In this document: piece after piece, positions 36,593 to 44,810 of the stretch
How positions within the stretch are numbered: position 1 is the first letter of the stretch
How the letters are laid out: every line of letters begins with the position of its first letter
Assembly (NCBI GenBank): GCA_944800085.1
Contig: CALYLO010000009.1
Span: 229,001-293,000, forward strand
From: Paenibacillus melissococcoides
GTDB lineage: Bacteria; Bacillota; Bacilli; Paenibacillales; Paenibacillaceae
Direction of reading: 5' to 3'
DNA length: 64,000 bases
The notes under the pieces: model-generated
The model's database searches: none
Seen by the model: only the letters and a program-made list of their open reading frames with translations
What the model was told of the DNA's origin: nothing
Translations under genes and position numbers: made by a program

Positions 36593-37018
36593 ATGAGCGG
36601 CAGCGCGATCAGGTTGACGGTCTGCCTTCTTATCGCTAACGCGTTACAGGGTTGTCACCCAAGCGGCCCGCAGGAAGCGGACCTGTCTGCGCGACCTGCG
36701 TTACAGGGTGTACAAATGGAAGAAATGCAATCCAAGAACGCGGATGATTGGAATCTCGGCGTAGAGGCTTTTTGGGACGGGACCGAGTGGTTCTATGATC
36801 TATCCGTGGATTATACGGGGGAGAAGCCTGTGAGCCGCCTCCGGGTACAGGTGCCTGGCCATGAATCCGAGCGGGAGGCGGACTTGAACGGGGGCATAAC
36901 CATCCGGGGGATAAAGCTTGATCCGTCCAGCGCAGAGCTGAAGACGGATTTGACCTGGTGGATAGACGGCGAAGCTCATCATGGCTATCGGATGTACCGC
37001 GTCACCTGGAAGCGTTAA
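36593..37018 (+). CDS. Small lipoprotein, function unknown
   Basis: The 141-residue product begins with a lipoprotein signal ending IANALQGC (Cys21). The mature part is acidic with a compact beta-like domain (NLGVEAFWDGTEWFYDLSVDY ... WWIDGEAHHGYRMYRVTW). ATG 36593 follows GGGGGAG; a perfect TATAAT lies at 36552-36557. The gene ends 29 bases from the convergent Nudix gene. No family recognised. Confidence 0.65.
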   Translation: MSGSAIRLTVCLLIANALQGCHPSGPQEADLSARPALQGVQMEEMQSKNADDWNLGVEAFWDGTEWFYDLSVDYTGEKPVSRLRVQVPGHESEREADLNGGITIRGIKLDPSSAELKTDLTWWIDGEAHHGYRMYRVTWKR

Positions 37019-37047
37019 TCAGGCGGAGGCGCTCTCCAGCCGGGGCA

Positions 37048-37488
37048 TCATTCGTTCCGGCTGGAGCATGCGGCAGCGCCGGGGGGGCGCAAAGCTTGAA
37101 TCGCGGGCCAGGTGAAGGAGGCCAGATTGTCCGGCAGCTCCGACAGCGGGAACCAGCGCACATCCCGCAGCGCTCCGCCTTCTTCCCGGTTGCTGGCTTC
37201 GCCCGAGATGACGCGGGTCTCGAAGATGACCGAGATCCAATGCTCGCCCCGGCCGGGATTGATCGTCTCGGCGGTGCAGAGCAGCCGCTTCACCTGGATA
37301 TGAAGCCCGACCTCTTCCATTACCTCCCGGACGGTCGTGTCCTCCAGCGTCTCGTATAAGTCCACTTTCCCTCCGGGAATGCTCCATTTGTCCTTCTCCG
37401 GCTGGCGTCCCCGCAGCACAAGCAGAATCTCGTTCGCTTCATTCCTAATGACGGCGCCGACGCCGATTCTTGGCAAGGATGTTTCCAT
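37048..37488 (-). CDS. Nudix hydrolase
   Basis: The 146-residue protein has a complete Nudix box, GGKVDLYETLEDTTVREV then MEEVGL (GX5EX7REUXEEXGU), flanked by VGAVIRNEANEILLVLRG and LRDVRWFPLSELPDNL. It resembles MutT/ADP-ribose-type hydrolases of nucleoside diphosphate derivatives; the substrate cannot be told. It is divergent from htpG. Confidence 0.88.
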   Translation of the reverse strand: METSLPRIGVGAVIRNEANEILLVLRGRQPEKDKWSIPGGKVDLYETLEDTTVREVMEEVGLHIQVKRLLCTAETINPGRGEHWISVIFETRVISGEASNREEGGALRDVRWFPLSELPDNLASFTWPAIQALRPPGAAACSSRNE

Positions 37489-37620
37489 GTTTATCTCCTA
37501 TGAATCTGTATTTTGAAATGATTACCGAGGCTTCGGGAATTAGCCTGCCTCGTGTTTACTATACAACCATGCGTCCAAGCGGGCAAATGAGAGGTGCATG
37601 GAACAACAGCAAGCACCGTA

Positions 37621-37642
37621 AGGAGGAGAAGTTGCTCCTCCT
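37621..37642. repeat. Short perfect inverted repeat upstream of htpG
   Basis: AGGAGGAG and CTCCTCCT pair around aagttg. It lies just before the htpG promoter and has no T-run, so it may be a protein site or a weak stop for leftover upstream transcription. Confidence 0.4.
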
Positions 37643-37655
37643 ATGCTTGAACATA

Positions 37656-37685
37656 TTGACATCCAAATTTAGTATATGATATATA
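37656..37685 (+). promoter_or_regulatory. Sigma-A promoter of htpG
   Basis: Perfect TTGACA (37656-37661) with an AT-rich spacer of 17-18 bases and a TATATA-type -10 at 37680-37685. The CIRCE operator begins 10 bases further on. Confidence 0.75.
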
Positions 37686-37695
37686 AAAGGAAGTG

Positions 37696-37722
37696 TTAGC
37701 ACTCGTTCGCCTAGAGTGCTAA
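37696..37722 (+). promoter_or_regulatory. CIRCE operator (HrcA site)
   Basis: TTAGCACTC, nine bases, GAGTGCTAA: both arms match the CIRCE consensus exactly. It lies between the promoter and the htpG start, where HrcA would repress. Confidence 0.95.
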
Positions 37723-37749
37723 AAAAGTGTTGTCGAAAGGAGACCCATC

Positions 37750-39630
37750 ATGGCGAAAAAACAATTTAAAGCAGAGTCGAAACGACTGCTCGAGATGATG
37801 ATCAACTCCATATACACCCAGAAGGAAATCTTTTTACGAGAATTGATCTCCAACGCCAGCGACGCGATCGATAAAATCTACTATAAGGCGCTGACCGACG
37901 ATCAGCTCGTCTTCGACAAGGACAGCTATTACATCCGAATCACTCCGGACAAGGAGAACCGGACGCTGACCATCTCCGACACCGGGATCGGCATGACGAA
38001 GGACGAACTGGAGAACAATCTGGGCGTCATCGCCAAGAGCGGATCGTTCGCCTTCAAGAACGAGAATGAGCTTAAGGATGGGCATAATATTATCGGGCAG
38101 TTCGGGGTCGGCTTCTATTCCGCATTCATGGTGGCGGATGTCGTGACCGTCATCAGCAAGCCGCTGGGCGGCGAGGAAGCGTACAAATGGGAGTCGAAGG
38201 GCGCCGACGGATATACGATCGAGCCGTGCGAGAAGGATTCGGTTGGAACGGACATTATTTTGAAAATCAAACAAAATACCGAGGATGATCGCTACGATGA
38301 GTACCTGGACGATTACCGCCTGAAATCGATCATCAAAAAATATTCCGACTTCATCCGCTATCCGATTAAGATGGATGTGAAGGGCCATCGGCCGAAGGAA
38401 GGCGCCGAGAATGAATTCGAGGAATATACGGAAGAGCAGACCGTCAACAGCATGGTTCCGATCTGGCGCAAAAATAAAAATGAGCTGACCGCGGAAGATT
38501 ACGAGAACTTCTATGCCGAGAAACGGTACGGCTTCGACAAGCCAATCACGCATGTCCATATCAAGGCGGACGGCGCGGTCGTCTACAATGCGATTCTCTT
38601 TATCCCGGAGAAGACGCCGTTCGACTATTATACGAAGGAATACGAGAAAGGGCTGGAGCTGTACTCCAACGGCGTCCTCATCATGGATAAATGCGCCGAT
38701 CTCCTCCCGGATTATTTCAGCTTTGTCAAAGGGATGGTCGACTCCGAGGATCTGTCGCTTAATATTTCCCGAGAAATGCTGCAGCATGACCGTCAGCTCA
38801 GCCTGATCGCCAAAAATATCAAAAGCAAGATCAAGAGCGAGCTTCAGCGCCTGATGAAGGAAGATCGGGAGAAATACGAGCAATTCTATGAATCGTTCGG
38901 CCGTCAACTGAAATACGGCGTCTACAGCGATTACGGCATGAATAAGGAAGTGCTGCAGGACCTGCTCTTGTTCCACTCCTCGAAGGAGAAAAAGCTCGTC
39001 AGTCTGGATGAGTACATCTCCCGCATGCCGGAAGATCAGAAGTACATCTATTATGCTTCCGGCGAATCGATCGACCGGATCGAGAAGCTGCCGCAGACGG
39101 AACTCGTGGCTGACAAGGGCTATGAGATTCTGTACTTCACCGATGATATCGACGAGTTCGCGATCAAAATGATCATGAGCTACAAGGAGAAGGAGTTCAA
39201 ATCGGTCTCCAGCGGCGATCTCGGCATCGACGCGGACGAGAGCGAGAAGGATGCCGCGGCGGAGGATAAAGATAATCAAGAGCTGTTCGATGCGATGAAA
39301 GAAATTTTGAAGGACAAAGTGAAAAACGTGAAGGCATCGAAGCGGCTGAAGTCCCATCCGGTCTGCCTCTCCAGCGAGGGCGAATTGTCCATCGAGATGG
39401 AGAAAATTTTGAAGGCGATGCCGAACGGCCAGGATGTCCAGGCGGACAAGGTGCTGGAGATCAACGTCAACCATGATGTGTTCCAGTCGCTGAAGGACGC
39501 CCTCGCGAACGATCGCGAGAAGCTGAGCCTGTACACGAACCTGCTGTACAATCAGGCGCTGCTGATCGAAGGGCTGCCGGTTGGCGATCCGGTGCAATTC
39601 ACGAATGATATTTGCAAAGTGATGGTATAG
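37750..39630 (+). CDS. htpG: Chaperone HtpG (bacterial Hsp90)
   Basis: The 626-residue protein has the GHKL ATP-binding blocks: ELISNASDAIDKI, SDTGIGMTKDEL and GQFGVGFYSAFMVAD. The middle domain carries the catalytic-loop Arg region (SEDLSLNISREMLQ) and the C-terminal dimerisation part ends at NDICKVMV. It is a full-length ATP-dependent chaperone. ATG 37750 follows GAAAGGAG. Control by CIRCE/HrcA is predicted, unlike B. subtilis, where htpG belongs to another heat-shock class. Its last 200 bases recur in decayed form at 41399-41655. Confidence 0.97.
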   Translation: MAKKQFKAESKRLLEMMINSIYTQKEIFLRELISNASDAIDKIYYKALTDDQLVFDKDSYYIRITPDKENRTLTISDTGIGMTKDELENNLGVIAKSGSFAFKNENELKDGHNIIGQFGVGFYSAFMVADVVTVISKPLGGEEAYKWESKGADGYTIEPCEKDSVGTDIILKIKQNTEDDRYDEYLDDYRLKSIIKKYSDFIRYPIKMDVKGHRPKEGAENEFEEYTEEQTVNSMVPIWRKNKNELTAEDYENFYAEKRYGFDKPITHVHIKADGAVVYNAILFIPEKTPFDYYTKEYEKGLELYSNGVLIMDKCADLLPDYFSFVKGMVDSEDLSLNISREMLQHDRQLSLIAKNIKSKIKSELQRLMKEDREKYEQFYESFGRQLKYGVYSDYGMNKEVLQDLLLFHSSKEKKLVSLDEYISRMPEDQKYIYYASGESIDRIEKLPQTELVADKGYEILYFTDDIDEFAIKMIMSYKEKEFKSVSSGDLGIDADESEKDAAAEDKDNQELFDAMKEILKDKVKNVKASKRLKSHPVCLSSEGELSIEMEKILKAMPNGQDVQADKVLEINVNHDVFQSLKDALANDREKLSLYTNLLYNQALLIEGLPVGDPVQFTNDICKVMV

Positions 39631-39684
39631 TTTGGGGAAAGAAAAAACCCGATGCTGGCGCAGGCCGGTGTCGGGTTTTTTGCG
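39428..39684 (+). repeat. Direct repeat, copy 1 (htpG 3' end plus terminator)
   Basis: This 257-base segment is repeated in the same orientation at 41399-41655 with a few substitutions and single-base insertions. The two copies enclose putP. Confidence 0.9.
39645..39682 (+). terminator. Terminator of htpG
   Basis: AAAACCCGATGCTGG pairs with CCGGTGTCGGGTTTT, followed by T's. The same hairpin is copied at 41622-41654. Confidence 0.85.
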
Positions 39685-39824
39685 TACGCCCAGCATGGCG
39701 TCATCTTTAGGCTGAACGTCCCGAACGGGGACTGGCTTCCTCCATCTGAGGATCGTTTTCACATACGGTGATGTGTATACAGAGGCGGGGGAAAACTCCG
39801 GGGAATCCCCCCTACCCGCAATGA

Positions 39825-41321
39825 TCATGCTTCTTCTACATTTGTATGCAACAGTTTCAAGCTGGTATCAAACTCTTTTTCGATAGCTTCGTCCCGTTGA
39901 TAGGTAAACAGGCTTATGACAATACTGACGATAAGGTTGACGATAAATCCGGGAATGATTTCGTATATATCTTTAGTAATTTGCAAATCAATATTTTTCC
40001 AAATAATTACTGTTGCTGCGCCTGCTAACATTCCGGCAATGGCACCCCAATTGGTCATTTTTCTCCAGTACAGGCTTAACGCGATAACGGGGCCAAAGGA
40101 AGCGCCAAAACCGGCCCAGGCATAAGCGACAAGACTTAAAATGGTTTTATTCTCACCGCCCAACGCGAGCAGGCAGGCGATGGCTGAAATCGTTAGAACG
40201 GCCATTCTTCCAAAGAACACAAGTTCTTTATCCGAGGCATTTTTACGCAGAAGCAGCTTATATAAATCTTCTGTTAATGCACTAGAGGTTACAATGAGCT
40301 GAGAAGACACCGTGCTCATGATTGCAGCCAATACAGCAGCAAGGACTATTCCGGCAATAAACGGATGGAATAAAATTTGTCCAAGTTGAATGAAGACAGC
40401 TTCTGGATTAGACAATGTATAATTTGTTTGGGTAAAAAAAGCAAGACCAACCAATGCTGTTAATGAAGCGCCAAGTAATGAGGCAACCATCCAGCCCATA
40501 CCAATACGTCGCGCAGTTTTGGTCTCCTGTACAGAGCGGATGGCCATAAAGCGGACGATAATATGTGGTTGTCCAACATAGCCAAGTCCCCAGGCAACTG
40601 CGGAGATGATGCCGAGCGCAGTAGTGCCGGTAAATAAATCCAGGAGGGACGGATCTATGGATCTGATTGTATCAACTGTGTTAGCCAACCCACCTGTCTC
40701 GCTCATCGCTAACAACGGTACGAGGATAAGGGCAAGCAGCATGATAAGCCCTTGGACAAAGTCCGTCCAACTGACAGCAAGAAAGCCCCCAAACAATGTA
40801 TAGGCTACAACCACTCCGGAAACGAGGAGCAGCCCCGCTATGTAGGGAAGGGAGAAGGAATTTTCAAAAAAGACGGCTCCGGCCACCATACCTGAGGAAA
40901 CATAGAATGTAAAGAAAATAAGGATAACCATGGAGGAAACGATCCGCAGAAGTTTGGTGCTATCCTTAAACCGATTTTCCAAAAACGACGGAATGGTAAT
41001 GGAATTCCCGGAAACTTCCGTGTATGTGCGCAAACGTGGGGCAACAAATAGCCAGTTAAGATAGGCGCCAACGGCTAAGCCAATGGCAATCCAGGCATTT
41101 GACAGTCCCGTCAGGTAAATCCCTCCCGGAAGCCCCATTAACAGCCATCCGCTCATATCGGCAGCGCCAGCACTTAAAGCGGTTACAGCAGGCCCTAAGG
41201 AACGTCCCCCTAACATATAGTCCGTCAAGTTTGTCGTTTTGCGGAAAGCATACCACCCTATACCTAGCATAGTTGCCATATATATCACGATGGCAATCAT
41301 TTTCAGGGTGTTTTCTGACAT
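39825..41321 (-). CDS. putP: Sodium/proline symporter
   Basis: The 498-residue SSS-family transporter has about 13 membrane segments and the PutP-like blocks LGPAVTALSAGAADMSGWLLMGLPGGIY, FLENRFKD and GLGYVGQPHIIVRFMA. It imports proline with sodium. ATG 41321 follows GCGAGGTGG. Its base composition is lower in GC than htpG, and it lies opposite to and between two copies of the htpG 3' end, suggesting acquisition or rearrangement. A G-rich inverted repeat near 39783-39810 may end its transcript. Confidence 0.93.
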   Translation of the reverse strand: MSENTLKMIAIVIYMATMLGIGWYAFRKTTNLTDYMLGGRSLGPAVTALSAGAADMSGWLLMGLPGGIYLTGLSNAWIAIGLAVGAYLNWLFVAPRLRTYTEVSGNSITIPSFLENRFKDSTKLLRIVSSMVILIFFTFYVSSGMVAGAVFFENSFSLPYIAGLLLVSGVVVAYTLFGGFLAVSWTDFVQGLIMLLALILVPLLAMSETGGLANTVDTIRSIDPSLLDLFTGTTALGIISAVAWGLGYVGQPHIIVRFMAIRSVQETKTARRIGMGWMVASLLGASLTALVGLAFFTQTNYTLSNPEAVFIQLGQILFHPFIAGIVLAAVLAAIMSTVSSQLIVTSSALTEDLYKLLLRKNASDKELVFFGRMAVLTISAIACLLALGGENKTILSLVAYAWAGFGASFGPVIALSLYWRKMTNWGAIAGMLAGAATVIIWKNIDLQITKDIYEIIPGFIVNLIVSIVISLFTYQRDEAIEKEFDTSLKLLHTNVEEA

Positions 41322-41398
41322 TTTTCCACCTCGCTTAAAAATGATTATTATTCAATGTATGACCATCACAATAACATATTGACCTGAATTTCGAAACA

Positions 41399-41655
41399 GC
41401 CAGGATGTCCAGGCGGACAAGGTGCTGGAAATCAACGTCAACCATGACGTATTCGAATCGCTGAAGGACGCCCTCGCGAACGACCGCGAGAAGCTGAGCC
41501 TGTAACACGAACCTGCTGTACAATCAGGCGCTGCTGATCGAAGGGCTGCCGATAGGCGATTCCGGTACAATTCACGAATGATATTTGCAAAGTGATGGTA
41601 TAGTTTGGGGAAAGATAGAACCCGATGCTGGCGCAGGCCGGTATCGGGTTTTCTG
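41399..41655 (+). pseudogene. Decayed copy of the htpG 3' end and terminator
   Basis: The segment matches 39428-39684 and encodes the QDVQADKVLEINVNHDVF region of HtpG. Single-base insertions (near 41504 and 41562) break the frame, although the ending equivalent to NDICKVMV and the terminator hairpin are still legible. No start region is present. Confidence 0.92.
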
Positions 41656-41814
41656 CTTATCTTAGAGTATTTTGGCACTGTAGCGACAACACCTCTATCT
41701 TATAAAGCAAAAGCAACTACTAATCACCAGCATCTTACTCCAAACGTATGGTAATGTGGGAAATAGTGGAATGAAGCGGCGAAAAAATATTTCAAAAGAG
41801 GGAGGTGAAATACA

Positions 41815-41874
41815 ATGGAGGATGTGCAGAAAGTGGATTTTTCGGAATTGACATCATATTTTATATCTCAATAA
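41815..41874 (+). CDS. Possible 19-residue peptide
   Basis: GGGAGGTGAAA lies 5-6 bases before an ATG opening MEDVQKVDFSELTSYFISQ. It ends 5 bases before the region of the next gene, so it may be a leader peptide coupled to it or a small gene of its own. There is no homology evidence. Confidence 0.3.
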   Translation: MEDVQKVDFSELTSYFISQ

Positions 41875-41896
41875 ACCAATGAAAGGGAGGGGGTTT

Positions 41897-42379
41897 TTGA
41901 GTAGCTTCATGAAAAAATACGGGAAAGCCACACTTCTTCTTGTCGTTGTGTTCATCATTGGTGCACTGTATATTCCCAAGCTAAATCATACGGCCGAAGT
42001 GATTTCATTTAATCAATTCGTTAAAGAGCATGTCAAAGAAGAAGAGATCGAGTATCTCTTCCTTAGTAAGGCGATTCAGGGCGAGTCTTCTAGAGATTCA
42101 AGCTTTAGAATATATGATAAAGAAGAGAGGGAACGAGTACTCCAGATTTACTCCAAAATTGAAATGAAAAGGGAGGATAGCCCCGAACGCCTGTCACAGA
42201 AGGAAAGGGTTTACTTGAACTTTGGGAATGTGTATGGACTGCAATACGTGATAATGGTTACCGACCTTGGAATCGTGGATACGTTCCATTATAAGACAAA
42301 TAAAGGGAGAACTTATAGGATTACAAACGATTTTGATTTTGGAACCATTAGTCACTTGTTTGAAACAGAGAGTAAATAA
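41897..42379 (+). CDS. Single-pass membrane protein, function unknown
   Basis: The TTG at 41897 follows GGGAGGGGG; an in-frame ATG at 41879 has no site. About 160 residues: one transmembrane helix (ATLLLVVVFIIGALYI) then an extracytoplasmic part rich in Glu/Lys with a small beta-like domain (RVYLNFGNVYGLQYVIMVTD). AT-rich compared with the surrounding chromosome. No family recognised. Confidence 0.55.
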   Translation: MSSFMKKYGKATLLLVVVFIIGALYIPKLNHTAEVISFNQFVKEHVKEEEIEYLFLSKAIQGESSRDSSFRIYDKEERERVLQIYSKIEMKREDSPERLSQKERVYLNFGNVYGLQYVIMVTDLGIVDTFHYKTNKGRTYRITNDFDFGTISHLFETESK

Positions 42380-42410
42380 GTGCATCTTGCAGTCTCTTTT
42401 ATTTCAGTTG

Positions 42411-42781
42411 TTACATATCAGAAATCCAGCCACCATTTTTGTAACGAGCACCCGTAATGAGTCCTTCACCAATGACGAATCGAATCTTGCCATCTACCGT
42501 ATTATATTCCGAACAAGCGTCTTCAATCGGCTTTTTTCAGTACTAGCTATTCCGGCTCTTACATTGATGATCCCTGTTGCTATCCCAACTGCGGTGTATC
42601 TAAGAAAAATGAACCCTACAGCTGTTGCTTTGTCACCAATTTGATCCGCAATATATTTTACGGAATTTGGATTATTTTCTTTCCCGAAGCCTCCTTCAAA
42701 AATGGCGTACTGTGTAGCTCGCATGTCTTGAATTTCTGACATGTTTAGATCTAACTCAGGGACGTATTCTCTAACTTCCAT
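42411..42781 (-). pseudogene. Small hypothetical protein, frameshifted in a homopolymer
   Basis: ATG 42781 follows GGGAGG. The frame runs 95 residues (MEVREYVPELDLNMSEIQDM, then a Gly/Ala-rich hydrophobic segment from about residue 50) and stops soon after a run of six A on the coding strand (42532-42537). With one more A it would continue EKKPIEDACSEYNTVDGK to IRFVIGEGLITGARY and a stop at 42411, giving about 124 residues with a coherent C-terminus. It may be a true mutation, phase variation or a sequencing error. The name and role are unknown. Confidence 0.5.
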
Positions 42782-42952
42782 AGTAAATAACCTCCCGATT
42801 TTATTTATGAATTGTGAGAGGAAGACTCAGCGCTGAACTTTTTCCTTTTCACTTATTAAAGTGACTTGTAATCCTTTTTTAACAACCGTAACAAGATGGA
42901 ATCCTTATGAAATTGCATGTCGCAAGTGGAAGGTTTTTTGGAAGTGAACCCG

Positions 42953-42987
42953 AACCCGGTGCTGGAAATGCCAGTGCCGGTTTTTTT
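42953..42987 (+). terminator. Terminator-like hairpin
   Basis: AACC-GGTGCTGG pairs with CCAGTGCC-GGTT (two wobble pairs), then seven T. No complete gene precedes it; its sequence resembles the htpG terminator and what follows it. Otherwise 42782-43104 holds no supported gene. Confidence 0.55.
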
Positions 42988-43104
42988 GTTACGCCTTCTG
43001 CACCGCAGAGGAAAGGACCCTGCATTTTTTACGAAACTCTTTCCCTCAAAAAAACAATAACCAGCCTTTACTTTTTCTACGAGATGGTCTAAGATAATAA
43101 ATAA

Positions 43105-43120
43105 GTTTCTCTAGGCAAAC
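43105..43120 (+). promoter_or_regulatory. mntR: Probable MntR operator
   Basis: GTTTCTCTAGGCAAAC (reverse GTTTGCCTAGAGAAAC) is a near-palindrome of the MntR/DtxR type upstream of the transporter operon. A TATAAA at 43128-43133 could be the -10, placing the site over the -35. The regulator gene ends the same locus. Confidence 0.6.
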
Positions 43121-43160
43121 ATTTTTGTATAAATACATATTTTATGGAGGAGAGAAAAAC

Positions 43161-43904
43161 ATGCCCCGAACTATAGATGTAAACAATTTGCACATATCGT
43201 ATTACGGAAAAGAGGTTATCAAAGATGTAAGCTTCTCGCTGCAAACCGGCAAGCTTATCGGCATCCTGGGGCCGAATGGGGCGGGCAAGTCGACATTGAT
43301 GAAGGCCATGCTCAATCTCATTCCCCGCGACGGCGGCGAGATTACGCTGGGGGGAGAGCCGCTCGCTTCGATGCGCAAAAAAATCGCCTATGTGCCGCAG
43401 CGCTCCAATATCGATTGGGACTTTCCCATTATCGTGAAGGATACGGTGCTATTGGGGACGTTTCCGACCCTCGGCCTGTTCCGGCGGCCCGCCAAGCAAG
43501 ATAAAGAATGGGCGCTCGAATGTCTCCGCAAGGTCGGCATGGAGAAATTCAAAAACAACCAGATCGGCGAGCTGTCCGGCGGCCAGCAGCAGCGGGTGTT
43601 CCTGGCGCGCGCGCTTGCCCAGAAGGCGGAGTACTTTTTCCTTGACGAGCCGTTTGTCGGAATCGATGTCGCCAGCGAGAACGTCATCATCGATATTTTG
43701 AAGACGCTGCGGGATGAAGGGAAGACGGTGTTCGTCGTGCACCACGATTTGAGCAAGGTGGAAAGCTATTTTGACAATCTGATTTTGATGAATAAGGAAT
43801 TGATCGGCTGCGGGCCTATCGATCGCGTCTTCCGCCCGGAATTGATGCAGGAAGCCTATCAGACGCCGTTTGCGATGATAGGGAAATTGGGGGTTGGAAT
43901 GTGA
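43161..43904 (+). CDS. mntB: Manganese (metal) ABC transporter ATP-binding protein
   Basis: The 247-residue ATPase has Walker A GILGPNGAGKSTL, the Q-loop YVPQRSNIDWDFP typical of metal importers of the MntB/ZnuC group, signature GELSGGQQQRVFLARALAQ and Walker B YFFLDEPFVGID with switch His in VVHHDL. ATG 43161 follows GGAGGAGAG. It is coupled to the permease gene. Confidence 0.92.
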   Translation: MPRTIDVNNLHISYYGKEVIKDVSFSLQTGKLIGILGPNGAGKSTLMKAMLNLIPRDGGEITLGGEPLASMRKKIAYVPQRSNIDWDFPIIVKDTVLLGTFPTLGLFRRPAKQDKEWALECLRKVGMEKFKNNQIGELSGGQQQRVFLARALAQKAEYFFLDEPFVGIDVASENVIIDILKTLRDEGKTVFVVHHDLSKVESYFDNLILMNKELIGCGPIDRVFRPELMQEAYQTPFAMIGKLGVGM

Positions 43905-44764
43905 TGGAATTTATACATGATTTAATGGCCTACGAGTTTTTGCAGCGAGCCTTTGTCACTTCGATTATTGTGGGCATTATTTGCGGCGTTATCGGCTGCT
44001 TTATCGTATTGCGCGGAATGGCGCTCATGGGAGACGCAATTTCGCACGCCGTGCTGCCGGGTGTGGCCATCTCCTATATGCTGGGGATCAATTACTTCTA
44101 TGGGGCGGTCGTCTCGGGAATATTGACGGCGGTCGGGATCGGAGTCATTAACCAGAACAGCCGCGTCAAGAGCGATTCTTCCATCGGGCTGGTGTTCTCC
44201 GCCGCTTTTGCTCTTGGCATCATTCTGATTACGAGCGCCAAGAGCGCTACCGACTTGACGCAAATTTTGTTCGGGAATGTCCTGTCGGTACGGGCATCGG
44301 ATATGTGGCTGACGGTCGCCGTCGGAGGCATCGTACTGCTGGCGGTCCTGCTCTTCTACAAAGAATTGCTGGTCTCGAGCTTCGATGAGACGATGGCCGC
44401 GGCCTATGGGCTGAAGACGCGCCTTATCCACTATTCGATTATGGTTCTGCTCACGCTCGTCACGGTAGCGTCCCTGCAGACGGTTGGCGTCATTCTGGTT
44501 GTCTCGATGCTGATTACGCCGGCATCCACCGCGTACTTGCTCACGAACAGACTGTCCACGATGATTGGGCTCGCGATGTTCTTCGGCGCCCTGTCCTCGA
44601 TGATTGGCTTGTATGTCAGCTTTCTCTACAATCTGCCGTCCGGCCCGGTTATTGCGTTGGCGACGACGTCCATCTTTTTGCTCGCGTTTCTGTTCTCTCC
44701 GAAGCAAGGAGTGATTCGGCGCATGCTGAAGATGAACAAGCGGAGAATGGCCGTCGGGAAGTAA
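43904..44764 (+). CDS. mntC: Manganese (metal) ABC transporter permease
   Basis: The 286-residue integral membrane protein has eight or so hydrophobic segments and the ABC-3 motifs GCFIVLRGMALMGDAISHAVLPGVAISY and ASLQTVGVILVVSMLITPASTAYLL. ATG 43904 overlaps the ATPase stop; a GTG three bases earlier is possible. One permease gene suggests a homodimeric channel. Confidence 0.92.
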   Translation: MEFIHDLMAYEFLQRAFVTSIIVGIICGVIGCFIVLRGMALMGDAISHAVLPGVAISYMLGINYFYGAVVSGILTAVGIGVINQNSRVKSDSSIGLVFSAAFALGIILITSAKSATDLTQILFGNVLSVRASDMWLTVAVGGIVLLAVLLFYKELLVSSFDETMAAAYGLKTRLIHYSIMVLLTLVTVASLQTVGVILVVSMLITPASTAYLLTNRLSTMIGLAMFFGALSSMIGLYVSFLYNLPSGPVIALATTSIFLLAFLFSPKQGVIRRMLKMNKRRMAVGK

Positions 44765-44810
44765 TAACGGGATAAGGATAAATCATGATATGAAAAAGGA
44801 GTCCAGGAAA

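Noticed and set aside
37834..39828. 664-residue open frame antisense to htpG
   Set aside because: It mirrors the codon structure of htpG, has no ribosome site or domain, and htpG is certain.
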